A stretch of 64,000 nucleotides of DNA, taken from Bizionia paragorgiae (lineage in GTDB: Bacteria; Bacteroidota; Bacteroidia; Flavobacteriales; Flavobacteriaceae). Below are positions 1 through 7,056 of the stretch, piece after piece. Under the pieces are notes generated by a model, which was given only the letters and a program-made list of their open reading frames with translations, searched no databases and was not told the origin of the DNA. Positions within the stretch are counted from its first letter, which is position 1. Every line of letters begins with the position of its first letter. A program made the translations under genes and the position numbers. Location of the stretch: assembly GCF_900107625.1 (NCBI RefSeq), contig NZ_FNQK01000010.1, positions 84,570 to 148,569 on the forward strand, read 5' to 3'.

Positions 1-36
1 GAATTACAAAATAATGGTATTCCTGTGCGGTTATAA
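1..36 (+). CDS. hisF: HisF C-terminal end (partial)
   Basis: The first 36 bases read in frame 1 as ELQNNGIPVRL followed by TAA. This fits the C-terminus of imidazole glycerol phosphate synthase subunit HisF, which normally ends with a short (I/V)xVR tail. The gene starts outside the window. hisIE begins 31 bases after the stop, which is the usual last-two order of a histidine biosynthesis operon. Only 11 residues are visible, so the call rests mainly on that context. Confidence 0.7.
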   Translation, partial: ELQNNGIPVRL

Positions 37-67
37 TTGTAACCCGCATTAAAACACTAAAAAACGA

Positions 68-670
68 ATGATGACTATAGATTTTAATAAAAACAAAGAC
101 GGTTTGGTACCCGCTATAATCCAAGATTACAATACTAAAAATGTATTGATGCTAGGCTATATGAATGAAGCGGCTTTTAAAGCTACTAAAGACACTAAAA
201 AAGTAACTTTTTACAGCCGATCTAAGCAACGCTTATGGAGAAAAGGAGAAGAAAGCGGTAACGTATTGCACGTGGTAGATATGCAACTGGATTGCGATAA
301 TGACAGTTTACTTATATTTGTTAATCCTGATGGACCCACTTGCCATAAAGGATCTGATACCTGTTGGAATACCAAAAATGAAACGCAGTACGGATTTATC
401 TCTGTATTAGAAAACACGATCACATCACGAATTAGTGGAAACCAAGAAGGATTGTCTTATGTCGCATCCCTTTTTGAAAAAGGCATTAATAAAATAGCAC
501 AAAAGGTAGGGGAGGAAGCGGTAGAAGTTATTATAGAAGCTAAAGATAATAACGATACGCTGTTTTTAAATGAAAGTGCAGATTTGCTATTTCACTATTT
601 ATTATTACTTCAGGCCAAAGGCTTTAAGCTCAATGATGTCGTTTCCGTTTTACAAGAAAGAAATCATTAA
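68..670 (+). CDS. hisIE: Bifunctional phosphoribosyl-AMP cyclohydrolase / phosphoribosyl-ATP pyrophosphatase
   Basis: This enzyme catalyses the second and third steps of histidine synthesis in the cytoplasm: PR-ATP is hydrolysed to PR-AMP and the adenine ring is then opened. Residues 1-110 are the HisI cyclohydrolase domain, with MLGYMN, YSRSKQRLWRKGE, LDCDND and the zinc motif HKGSDTCW. Residues 115-200 are the helical HisE pyrophosphatase domain, with VGEEAVEVIIEAK and ESADLLFHYLLLL. The 200-residue length is normal for the fused enzyme. Two adjacent ATG codons (68 and 71) could serve as the start. It follows the end of hisF and is followed by a strong hairpin, so it is probably the last gene of the his operon. 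Confidence 0.97.
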   Translation: MMTIDFNKNKDGLVPAIIQDYNTKNVLMLGYMNEAAFKATKDTKKVTFYSRSKQRLWRKGEESGNVLHVVDMQLDCDNDSLLIFVNPDGPTCHKGSDTCWNTKNETQYGFISVLENTITSRISGNQEGLSYVASLFEKGINKIAQKVGEEAVEVIIEAKDNNDTLFLNESADLLFHYLLLLQAKGFKLNDVVSVLQERNH

Positions 671-671
671 A

Positions 672-716
672 AAACCTTGATTTATTAGTCATTTTTAGAA
701 CAATAAATCAAGGTTT
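672..716. terminator. Bidirectional intrinsic terminator
   Basis: A 15-bp perfect stem (672-686 paired with 702-716) lies between the convergent hisIE and the membrane protein at 740-1180. The minus-strand reading is followed by six T residues, so it fits best as the terminator of the leftward gene while also ending the his operon. Confidence 0.75.
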
Positions 717-739
717 ATCGGTTATTTAGTCATTGATTT

Positions 740-1180
740 TTATGAAATCCAACCTTTACTTAATGCTTTTTTAGCTAGATAGTAAATTACAAATCCGAAT
801 ATTAACACCATAATAGGCATAATAACGGCTCCAGGGCCATATACTTCTAAAGCATTACTGATGAATAAATTATAAATCAGCTGAACGATGATCCCTATCA
901 ACGACACCAATAGCAGTACTTTTGCCCAACTTTTTCTCAATAAAAGCGCTAAACTCCCTAGAAATCCAAAAAACACTGCAGTTGCAAATGCGGCCATAAC
1001 CCATCCGGGAGTATTTATAACCATTTCTAGGATTTCTGGATCCGGATACATGGCTTTAAAGGCTTCGGTTTGGTAAGCTTGTTGTAAATACTGATAGACT
1101 CCCATAGCATTCCAGATTAGTGCAAAACCTGCTATAATCCAATACCAAATGGGCGGTTTTTGTGTCGTTTTTTCAGTCAT
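740..1180 (-). CDS. Small four-helix membrane protein, function unknown
   Basis: This 146-residue protein has four predicted membrane segments, at roughly residues 12-30, 60-82, 86-108 and 115-137, and a basic C-terminus (LAKKALSKGWIS). Between helices 1 and 2 is a short polar loop with YPDPEILEMV. Proteins of this size and layout occur in other Flavobacteriaceae, but I cannot attach a function. It stands alone, convergent with hisIE and divergent from the truA-like gene. An inner-membrane location follows from the hydrophobicity. There is no catalytic motif. Confidence 0.75.
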   Translation of the reverse strand: MTEKTTQKPPIWYWIIAGFALIWNAMGVYQYLQQAYQTEAFKAMYPDPEILEMVINTPGWVMAAFATAVFFGFLGSLALLLRKSWAKVLLLVSLIGIIVQLIYNLFISNALEVYGPGAVIMPIMVLIFGFVIYYLAKKALSKGWIS

Positions 1181-1227
1181 ATATTTGATAGTTTTAGTTA
1201 GTTAATAGAATACAAGGTATTAAAATT

Positions 1228-1258
1228 TTGCGAAATGTGATTATATAAGCTACTTTCG
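1228..1258 (+). promoter_or_regulatory. Promoter of the truA-like gene
   Basis: TTG at 1228-1230, 20 bases of spacer, then TACTTTCG at 1251-1258, one mismatch from TAnnTTTG. The spacing fits the Bacteroidota TTG-N19/20-TAnnTTTG promoter. Transcription would begin about ten bases before the TTG start codon at 1276. Confidence 0.55.
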
Positions 1259-1275
1259 GCCAAAAATAAATTATT

Positions 1276-2052
1276 TTGAAAAAGTTTTTCTACGTTATAA
1301 CATTACAATATTTAGGATACCGTTTTCACGGATGGCAAAAACAGCCTAATGTTAAAACGGTACATTTAATGGTAGATAGGACCTTAAATTATATTTTAGA
1401 AGGCAAACGCTTTAAGAGTTTGGTGTCAGGGAGAACCGATGCCATGGTTTCTGCCGAAAACGCAGCTTTCGAATTGTTTTTGTATGAACCAATTGAGGAT
1501 TTACAGGCATTTTTAGATTTGTTTAATTATAATTTACCTCAAGATATTCGCGCTACAGGTATTCGGGAAGTGGATGCCAAGTTTAATATTATTCAACATT
1601 CAAAACTTAAAGAATACAATTATATTTTTGCGTTTGGAGATAAATTCCATCCCTTTTGTGCGCCTATAATCACCACCATATTAGACGATTTGGATATTGA
1701 TATTATGATGGAAGGCGCTAAACTGTTCGAAGGCGAACATTATTTTAAGAGTTATTGCTTCCGACCAACAGATCACGGTATTTATACGCGGACAATAGAA
1801 CTTTGCGAACTGGTTGAAAACACAAAATATACAGCAAATTTTTTCCCTGAAAAAACCTATATGTTACGAGTTAAAGGAAAAGGTTTTATGAGAAACCAAA
1901 TCCGATTAATGATGGGGACTTTAATCGATTTAGGAAAAGGAAAATTAAGCCTACAAGACATTAAAGACTCCTTAAAGCCTGAAAACACAAACAGAATGGA
2001 ATATATCGCTCCTGCATCAGGGTTAATATTAAGCAAAATAGATTTTGAGTAA
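1276..2052 (+). CDS. truA: tRNA pseudouridine synthase, TruA family (divergent)
   Basis: TruA isomerises uridines 38-40 of the tRNA anticodon arm. The 258-residue length fits the family. YLGYRFHGWQ near the N-terminus matches the family's Y-x-G-W block, and SGRTDAMVSA carries the catalytic aspartate (Asp55) but replaces the usual GRTDAGVHA. The C-terminal KGFMRNQIRLMMGTLIDLGKGKL matches the RNA-binding MVRxxVG block, though not perfectly. The start is TTG at 1276, because no ATG occurs before residue 32 and that would remove the N-terminal strand. The divergence suggests a lineage-specific paralogue, so its target positions may differ from those of E. coli TruA. Confidence 0.85.
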   Translation: MKKFFYVITLQYLGYRFHGWQKQPNVKTVHLMVDRTLNYILEGKRFKSLVSGRTDAMVSAENAAFELFLYEPIEDLQAFLDLFNYNLPQDIRATGIREVDAKFNIIQHSKLKEYNYIFAFGDKFHPFCAPIITTILDDLDIDIMMEGAKLFEGEHYFKSYCFRPTDHGIYTRTIELCELVENTKYTANFFPEKTYMLRVKGKGFMRNQIRLMMGTLIDLGKGKLSLQDIKDSLKPENTNRMEYIAPASGLILSKIDFE

Positions 2053-2200
2053 TAACAAGGTGTTAAAATTATTAGCAGTATTTAAGCGGGTTTAACTTAA
2101 ATTATGTTAATTAAATCCTAAGCAGGTTAAAGGTTGTTAAAGCCTTGTCTTCACTGTAATATGTCTCTATATTGAATGGAAACCAAAAATCTATTCAATT

Positions 2201-2713
2201 ATGAGTTATTTAAATATACAAGACGAAAAATTATTACCTGTAGTTATGGAGCTAAACACGTTATTAGCAGATTACCATATCTATTACCAAAAACTGAGAA
2301 CGTTTCACTGGAACGTTTTAGGAAAAAATTTTTTCGATTTACATGTTAAGTTTGAAGAAATGTACAACGATTCAAAAGTAAAAATTGACGAAGTAGCGGA
2401 ACGTATTTTAACATTACGTCATCATCCTGTTAGTAAGTTTAGTGACTATCTAAAAATGTCTTCTATTAGAGAAGGTAACACTTTAGAAACAGACGAGGAT
2501 ATGGTTAAAGAACTTTTATCTGATCACAAAATCATTTTAGCACAAATGTCTAGTGTCCTCGATAAGGCGGATAAAGCTGGGGATGAGGGAACAATTGACT
2601 TAATAGGAGCGTATATTCGTGAATTAGAAAAAACAAGTTGGATGTTGAACGCATGGTCTAAAAGTTCTAAAGAACAACTTAAAGTGAGTGGGTTAGAAGC
2701 TGCAACTCATTAA
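2201..2713 (+). CDS. dps: Dps-family ferritin-like DNA/iron protection protein
   Basis: Dps dodecamers oxidise and store iron and protect DNA during starvation or peroxide stress. The ferroxidase ligands are visible with the expected spacing: His36 (TFHWN), His48 (FDLH), Asp63 and Glu67 (KIDEVAER), that is 12, 15 and 4 residues apart as in characterised Dps proteins. The 170-residue length and four-helix pattern agree. There is no long lysine-rich N-terminal tail, so direct DNA binding is uncertain. It is a single gene; a MscS-type channel follows in the same direction after 72 bases. Confidence 0.95.
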   Translation: MSYLNIQDEKLLPVVMELNTLLADYHIYYQKLRTFHWNVLGKNFFDLHVKFEEMYNDSKVKIDEVAERILTLRHHPVSKFSDYLKMSSIREGNTLETDEDMVKELLSDHKIILAQMSSVLDKADKAGDEGTIDLIGAYIRELEKTSWMLNAWSKSSKEQLKVSGLEAATH

Positions 2714-2785
2714 TTATTTGTATATTAATACAATTAAATAACCCAATTATATCTTTAACCTTAAAACAACTAGCCAATACCGCGT

Positions 2786-3676
2786 ATGGAAGACCAAATT
2801 AAAAACTCTTTTAATTTACTGTCAGAAAAATTGTTAGGGTGGTTTAATGCTTTTGTAAACAACCTCCCAAATTTATTTATTGCAATTATAGTTTTAGTCA
2901 TTTTTTACTACCTCTCTAATTATGCAGCAAAACTGGTCAAGCGATTAATTTCTAAGCGTATACACCAAGATTCTTTAGTAAATATAATCTCTAAGATCAC
3001 GACAATTTTAGTATTGGCAGCGGGTTTATTTCTTGCTTTAGGCGTTCTTAATTTAAGTCGGACATTAGAAACACTTATTGGGGCTGCAGGAGTATCAGGA
3101 TTAGTTATTGGTTTGGCATTACAAGGCACTCTTAGTAATACTTTTGCCGGAATCGTGCTCAGTTTCAGAAAATCGATTGAATTAGGACATTGGGTTGAAA
3201 CCAATGGGTTTTCTGGCGAAGTTATAGAAATTAGTCTCAAAAATTTTGTTGTGAAAGAAGCCGATAATAATATGGTGATGATTCCCAATAAAAGCATTTT
3301 AGAAAACCCGGTTAAGAATTATTCGCTGACATCGAAAATGAGGGTCTCATTTAATTGTGGTGTAGGGTATGAGTCGGATCTAGAGTTTGTCGAAAAACTA
3401 ACAAAAGAAACTATCGCTAAAGCATTTCCGAATATAGAGAATACAGAGCAAGTCGAGTTTTATTATCAAGAGTTTGGATCAAGCTCTATCGATTTTTTAT
3501 GCCGATTTTGGATTGAAGGCGATAAAGCAATTTATAAATTAAGAGCTATTAATACAGCTATAATTGAAATAAAGAAAGCGTTCGACAAAAACGCTATAAA
3601 TATCCCGTTTCCTATACGAACGTTACAATTTGATAATGATTTATCGCTAAATAATGATGTGAAGCCTTCTGAATAA
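2786..3676 (+). CDS. Small-conductance mechanosensitive channel (MscS family)
   Basis: This 296-residue inner-membrane channel would release solutes on hypo-osmotic shock. Three membrane segments lie at about residues 25-47, 65-85 and 92-125. The third carries the Gly/Ala-rich pore helix (GAAGVSGLVIGLALQG) typical of MscS TM3, followed by the beta domain (SIELGHWVE, GFSGEVIEISLKNFVV, NNMVMIPN) and an alpha/beta C-terminal vestibule. The length matches E. coli MscS (286). It lies between Dps and a small lipoprotein; pairing with Dps suggests general stress genes, but no shared promoter is obvious. Confidence 0.95.
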   Translation: MEDQIKNSFNLLSEKLLGWFNAFVNNLPNLFIAIIVLVIFYYLSNYAAKLVKRLISKRIHQDSLVNIISKITTILVLAAGLFLALGVLNLSRTLETLIGAAGVSGLVIGLALQGTLSNTFAGIVLSFRKSIELGHWVETNGFSGEVIEISLKNFVVKEADNNMVMIPNKSILENPVKNYSLTSKMRVSFNCGVGYESDLEFVEKLTKETIAKAFPNIENTEQVEFYYQEFGSSSIDFLCRFWIEGDKAIYKLRAINTAIIEIKKAFDKNAINIPFPIRTLQFDNDLSLNNDVKPSE

Positions 3677-3818
3677 TATGTAGTGGTATAGCCGATTGAC
3701 AAGCTTAAAAAGTAATGTGATCAATGATAAAATAATTATATGAAGCAAAAATTAATTAAAAATTGATTACATTTAAAACAACCAAAAACCTATTATTAAT
3801 TTTTAAAAACCAATTAAC

Positions 3819-3950
3819 ATGAAAAAATTAGCATACACTTTTATTGTATTGTTTACAATGGCGACTGTCTTTACAGGCTGTCGTGAAGAGAAATCGGCAG
3901 GAGATGCCATTGAAGATGTAGCAGATGATATCGAAGATGCAGTAGATTAA
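3819..3950 (+). CDS. Small acidic lipoprotein, 43 residues
   Basis: ATG at 3819 opens a 43-residue frame ending in TAA at 3950. It has a lysine-led hydrophobic signal sequence, a lipobox-like FTGC with Cys21, and an acidic tail with the near-repeat AIEDVADDIEDAVD. An intrinsic terminator follows within 35 bases, which supports a real transcription unit. No function can be assigned. The mature peptide would be about 23 residues, lipidated at the inner or outer membrane. It lies 142 bases after the MscS gene. Confidence 0.7.
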   Translation: MKKLAYTFIVLFTMATVFTGCREEKSAGDAIEDVADDIEDAVD

Positions 3951-3981
3951 TGTACTGCGTTAATAATTCATTATAATATAA

Positions 3982-4008
3982 AGTCCCGAAAATCTCGGGG
4001 CTTTTTTC
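3982..4008 (+). terminator. Intrinsic terminator after the small lipoprotein gene
   Basis: An eight-pair GC-rich stem (AGTCCCGA / TCGGGGCT, with one G-U pair) and a five-base loop are followed by six T residues. Confidence 0.85.
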
Positions 4009-4041
4009 TATGCCCTAAAACCTAAAAACAGACTTACACTT

Positions 4042-4713
4042 ATGAATGCTGAAGCTATATTTAAATTTCTTACTCAATTAGAACTCAATAATAACAGAGA
4101 GTGGTTTTCTGACAATAAACAAGAGTTTAGAGCTGTAGAAACAGAAATTAAAATAGTTTACAATACTATTTTAGAAGCTTTAAATACGCATGATAATGTA
4201 GATAAAGTAAAGATTTTTAGAATTTACCGCGATGTTCGTTTCTCTAAAAACAAACTTCCTTATAAAACTCATTTTGGAGGCTCTTTTCACCGCGTAAAAC
4301 CAGAATTAAGAGGTGGCTACTATTTACAAATACAACCCGGTAATAAAAGTTTTATGGCCGCTGGATTTTGGAATCCTGAGCCTGCCGACTTATTAAGAAT
4401 TCGTAAAGAATTCGAAACAGACGCTAGTGAAATTAGAGCGATAATAGAAAACCCTAATTTAAAAAATACCTGGGGAGAACTTACCGGAGACGAAGTGAAA
4501 ACCGCTCCAAAAGGCTTTAATCGCAATGATGAAAATATTGACCTTATAAGAAAAAAGCAATTTATATTTACTAAAAACTTTACTGACAAAGACGTTCTAG
4601 ATCCTGAATTTACGACTCGAGTAAATGCTGCTTTTAAAACTATTCGTCCGTACTTTGACTATATGAGTTCTGTATTAACTACCGACTTAAATGGTGTTTC
4701 TACAATCTCATAA
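4042..4713 (+). CDS. DUF2461 / TIGR02453 family protein
   Basis: This 223-residue soluble protein matches DUF2461. Diagnostic blocks are the N-terminal NNREWFSDNKQEF, the central RIYRDVRFSKNKLPYKTHFGG and GGYYLQIQPG, and the downstream RIRKEF. The biochemical activity of the family is unknown to me, so the family name is as far as I can go. No signal peptide or membrane segment is present. It is monocistronic, flanked by terminators on both sides and convergent with the Gre-like pair. Confidence 0.92.
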   Translation: MNAEAIFKFLTQLELNNNREWFSDNKQEFRAVETEIKIVYNTILEALNTHDNVDKVKIFRIYRDVRFSKNKLPYKTHFGGSFHRVKPELRGGYYLQIQPGNKSFMAAGFWNPEPADLLRIRKEFETDASEIRAIIENPNLKNTWGELTGDEVKTAPKGFNRNDENIDLIRKKQFIFTKNFTDKDVLDPEFTTRVNAAFKTIRPYFDYMSSVLTTDLNGVSTIS

Positions 4714-4733
4714 AAACGTAGTAAAAAGTAAAA

Positions 4734-4757
4734 AAGCATCCTTTTTATAGGATGCTT
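4734..4757. terminator. Bidirectional intrinsic terminator
   Basis: A nine-pair stem (4734-4742 with 4749-4757) and a six-base loop, with A-rich and T-containing flanks, lies between the DUF2461 gene and the convergent Gre-like gene. It overlaps the stop codon of the latter at 4745-4747. Confidence 0.8.
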
Positions 4758-5188
4758 ATAATAGTATAATTCTTGTCATTAAACGTAAAGCGATCGCCTT
4801 TAGTTTTTCCTCTTAACAGTTGTCCAATAGGAGATTGCAAAGAGATGGCATAATAGGTTTTATTTTCAATTTCTATTTGCCCTACACTAGTTGAAATATA
4901 AAATGTAACACTTTCAGTTTCAACGACACTTCCTAAAACTGCAGTATTGCAGACGTTATTCGCGTTTATTTGCAATAAAAAGTCACGTATTCTTATGGCT
5001 TCATTTAAATACCCCGCGTTCTTTTCGAGATCGTTTAATAATTTTCCATTTCCAGAGTCTTCATCTTCCGACTCTTTATCATTGGTTTCTATAGCTTCAT
5101 TAATTAAAGCCATTTCATTTTTGTAATCGGTAATGCGTTTTTCGACATTATCCTTACACGCTTGCAAAAGGAGTTTTTTTGTGGTCAT
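4745..5188 (-). CDS. GreA/GreB-like protein (C-terminal Gre domain)
   Basis: The 147-residue protein starts with a helical, charged region (residues 1-75) and ends with a GreA/GreB C-terminal-like domain. The segment YAISLQSPIGQLLRGKTKGD aligns with the Gre block ISxxSPxGxALxGKxxGD. Gre factors bind RNA polymerase and rescue backtracked complexes. Here the N-terminal region is shorter than a full Gre coiled coil and I do not see a clear acidic DxxE tip, so it may modulate RNA polymerase differently from GreA. Cytoplasmic. It is the second gene of a two-gene unit, six bases after the gene at 5195-5611. Confidence 0.75.
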   Translation of the reverse strand: MTTKKLLLQACKDNVEKRITDYKNEMALINEAIETNDKESEDEDSGNGKLLNDLEKNAGYLNEAIRIRDFLLQINANNVCNTAVLGSVVETESVTFYISTSVGQIEIENKTYYAISLQSPIGQLLRGKTKGDRFTFNDKNYTIISIL

Positions 5189-5194
5189 TGTTTA

Positions 5195-5611
5195 TCAAAC
5201 AGCAGATAGGGTTTTGGGTTTATCTAATAATTGTATATTGCTTTGTAAACGCTCTCTTATTATATTTATTAATCGTTTATTTAAAGCGGAAGAATTTTTA
5301 ATATAACGTGAATATTCTTCAACCGTAAATTGACCGATAACCATGCCCTTTAACGCATTGCGTAATTTAATGTCTTTTTGAAGCGCATTTTCAATATAAT
5401 CTAAGCGTTTTTCTAAAGGTAATTGGTAAAATACATTTTTGTGTTTATCAATGTAGTTTCTAAAGACCTCTGTAAACAAGTTGCTTTGTAATTTTATAAC
5501 AGGTCGTAAGGTTTCGTTTTGAAACCGCTCACCACTACTCATACCGTCGGTGATCCTAATAGTTGATATCACTGGTCTAATCGCTAATAATTGCTCTTTA
5601 CGTGTATTCAT
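5195..5611 (-). CDS. Conserved hypothetical protein upstream of the Gre-like gene
   Basis: I do not recognise this 138-residue soluble protein. It is basic and mostly helical, with RPVISTIRITDGMSSGERFQNETLRPVIKLQ near the start and a C-terminal helical part (SALNKRLINIIRERLQSN). There is no signal peptide, cysteine pair or nucleotide-binding motif. It is followed after six bases by the Gre-like gene, so the two probably share one transcript from the promoter near 5643, and a role in transcription or stress response is possible by association only. Confidence 0.7.
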   Translation of the reverse strand: MNTRKEQLLAIRPVISTIRITDGMSSGERFQNETLRPVIKLQSNLFTEVFRNYIDKHKNVFYQLPLEKRLDYIENALQKDIKLRNALKGMVIGQFTVEEYSRYIKNSSALNKRLINIIRERLQSNIQLLDKPKTLSAV

Positions 5612-5642
5612 AATTTATAAGCCTTTGTTATAAAAGTACAGA

Positions 5643-5650
5643 CAAAGATA
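5643..5650 (-). promoter_or_regulatory. -7 promoter box of the Gre-like operon
   Basis: On the minus strand this reads TATCTTTG, an exact TAnnTTTG match, 31 bases upstream of the ATG at 5611. The -33 element is less clear. Confidence 0.55.
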
Positions 5651-6120
5651 TCGCATAACACGATATGAAAATTATTTTGTTCACTAGGTTATGAACAATT
5701 ACACCTGCCATGTTATGGCTTTTCATGACGATATTATCCGTCTGTAAAGCTCTAGAAATCACTATGAGATACCACTAGTTTTGTAATAATTAATCAGATC
5801 ATTTAGCTAACGCTGAAGAGATAAAACAACTGCAAACATTATAGCGCCTAAAATTGCAATTAGAGGGTCAGTATATTGTTGAAAAAACCTTTGTAAAATA
5901 AATTAATAAAAAGTTTATTGTGCATACAATTTAATCAGTCTCAAGCCGTTACAAGAGACGTAACATGAAAGGTTGAAAACAATTTATAATACAATTTTAA
6001 CAAACTGATTTATAGCAGATTAAGAAATTATTGTATATTCGCTTCGTTTTTAACCCCAACTTGAATTTCCCTTTAGCAAGTGATAGGTTAATTTTTAATT
6101 AAATAATAGATTAATAGTAT
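5651..6120. other. AT-rich intergenic region
   Basis: This gene-free stretch separates the divergent Gre-like operon and the serine hydrolase. I find no convincing reading frame. A near-match -7 box, TATATTCG, lies at 6034-6041 on the plus strand, about 80 bases before the serine hydrolase start. A short inverted repeat with arms GTCTC and GAGAC occurs near 5940-5960. I see nothing else of note. Confidence 0.5.
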
Positions 6121-7029
6121 ATGAATAAACACATTAAACGCAGTTGTTTTTTACTGCTTCTTTCCTTAAGCTTTTTAGCTAATGCACAACAGCAATTACC
6201 AATAGATTGTACAAGTGACATTGAGCACATTGCTCAATTACAAGATAGCTCACTTCAAGACATATTAAACACCGAAATAAATTCTAATGCGCAATGGAGG
6301 CGCTTAGTAGACTCTAAAAAGATGTCTATTGGAATTGTTGACCTTAGCGATGCATCGAATATAAGATATGCTGGGATTAATGATGAAAATATGATGTATG
6401 CGGCTAGTTTGCCTAAAATAGCTATTCTTTTGGCTGCCATGGATGCTATAGACAAAGGCGAGCTAAAAGATACTAAGGAAGTTAGAGATGATTTACGCTT
6501 AATGATAAGTAAATCTAACAATCAAGCTTCGACGCGTATGATTGACCGCTTGGGTTATGAAAAAATAGAAGCCGTTTTACGAGCTCCAGAGACCAAGTTA
6601 TACGACGAAAATGTAGGAGGAGGTTTATGGGTAGGTAAGCGCTATGCTGCTTCCGGTAAGCGTCACCCAGAGCCTTTAAAAGGATTAAGTCACGCAGCGA
6701 CTACAAAGCAAGTGTGTAGTTTTTACTACCAATTAGCCATGGGGAACCTAGTGAATACAAAACGCTCGAAAGAAATGTTAGAAATCATGAAAGACCCTGC
6801 CTTACACCATAAATTTGTAAATACATTAGATCGCATTGCTCCAACGGCAAAGGTCTATAGAAAATCAGGTTCATGGAAAAACTTTCATTCAGATTCTGCA
6901 TTAGTATGGGGACCAAATAGAAAATATATTATCGTTGCTTTAATTGATGACAGTTATGGTGAACAAATTATGAGAAATTTGGTGGAACCATTAGATAAAG
7001 TCTTAAAAAAATCACGTTATTTACTGTAG
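6121..7029 (+). CDS. Exported serine hydrolase, class A beta-lactamase / PBP-like fold
   Basis: The 302-residue protein has an N-terminal signal peptide (about residues 1-22, ending ANA before QQQ). The three active-site motifs of penicillin-recognising serine hydrolases are in order: Ser96-x-x-Lys99 (ASLPK), Ser132-Asn133-Asn134, and Lys248-Ser249-Gly250 (KSGS in place of KTG). I see no clear Glu166 deacylation motif of true class A beta-lactamases, so a peptidoglycan- or ester-directed hydrolase is as likely as antibiotic resistance. It ends 27 bases before the NTT-HEAT gene and is probably co-transcribed with it. A second member of the same superfamily lies at 9888-11204, in the same island. 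Confidence 0.88.
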   Translation: MNKHIKRSCFLLLLSLSFLANAQQQLPIDCTSDIEHIAQLQDSSLQDILNTEINSNAQWRRLVDSKKMSIGIVDLSDASNIRYAGINDENMMYAASLPKIAILLAAMDAIDKGELKDTKEVRDDLRLMISKSNNQASTRMIDRLGYEKIEAVLRAPETKLYDENVGGGLWVGKRYAASGKRHPEPLKGLSHAATTKQVCSFYYQLAMGNLVNTKRSKEMLEIMKDPALHHKFVNTLDRIAPTAKVYRKSGSWKNFHSDSALVWGPNRKYIIVALIDDSYGEQIMRNLVEPLDKVLKKSRYLL

Positions 7030-7056
7030 AAACAACCAACAGTAATTAAAGACGAC

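Noticed and set aside
5930..5965. Short inverted repeat GTCTC/GAGAC as a possible terminator or operator
   Set aside because: Arms of five bases, no T-run and no position relative to a promoter; not enough support.
6121..7029. Call of a class A beta-lactamase resistance gene
   Set aside because: SxxK, SxN and KSG motifs are present, but the Glu166-type deacylation residue is not evident and the neighbours are not resistance genes, so a general serine hydrolase call is safer.
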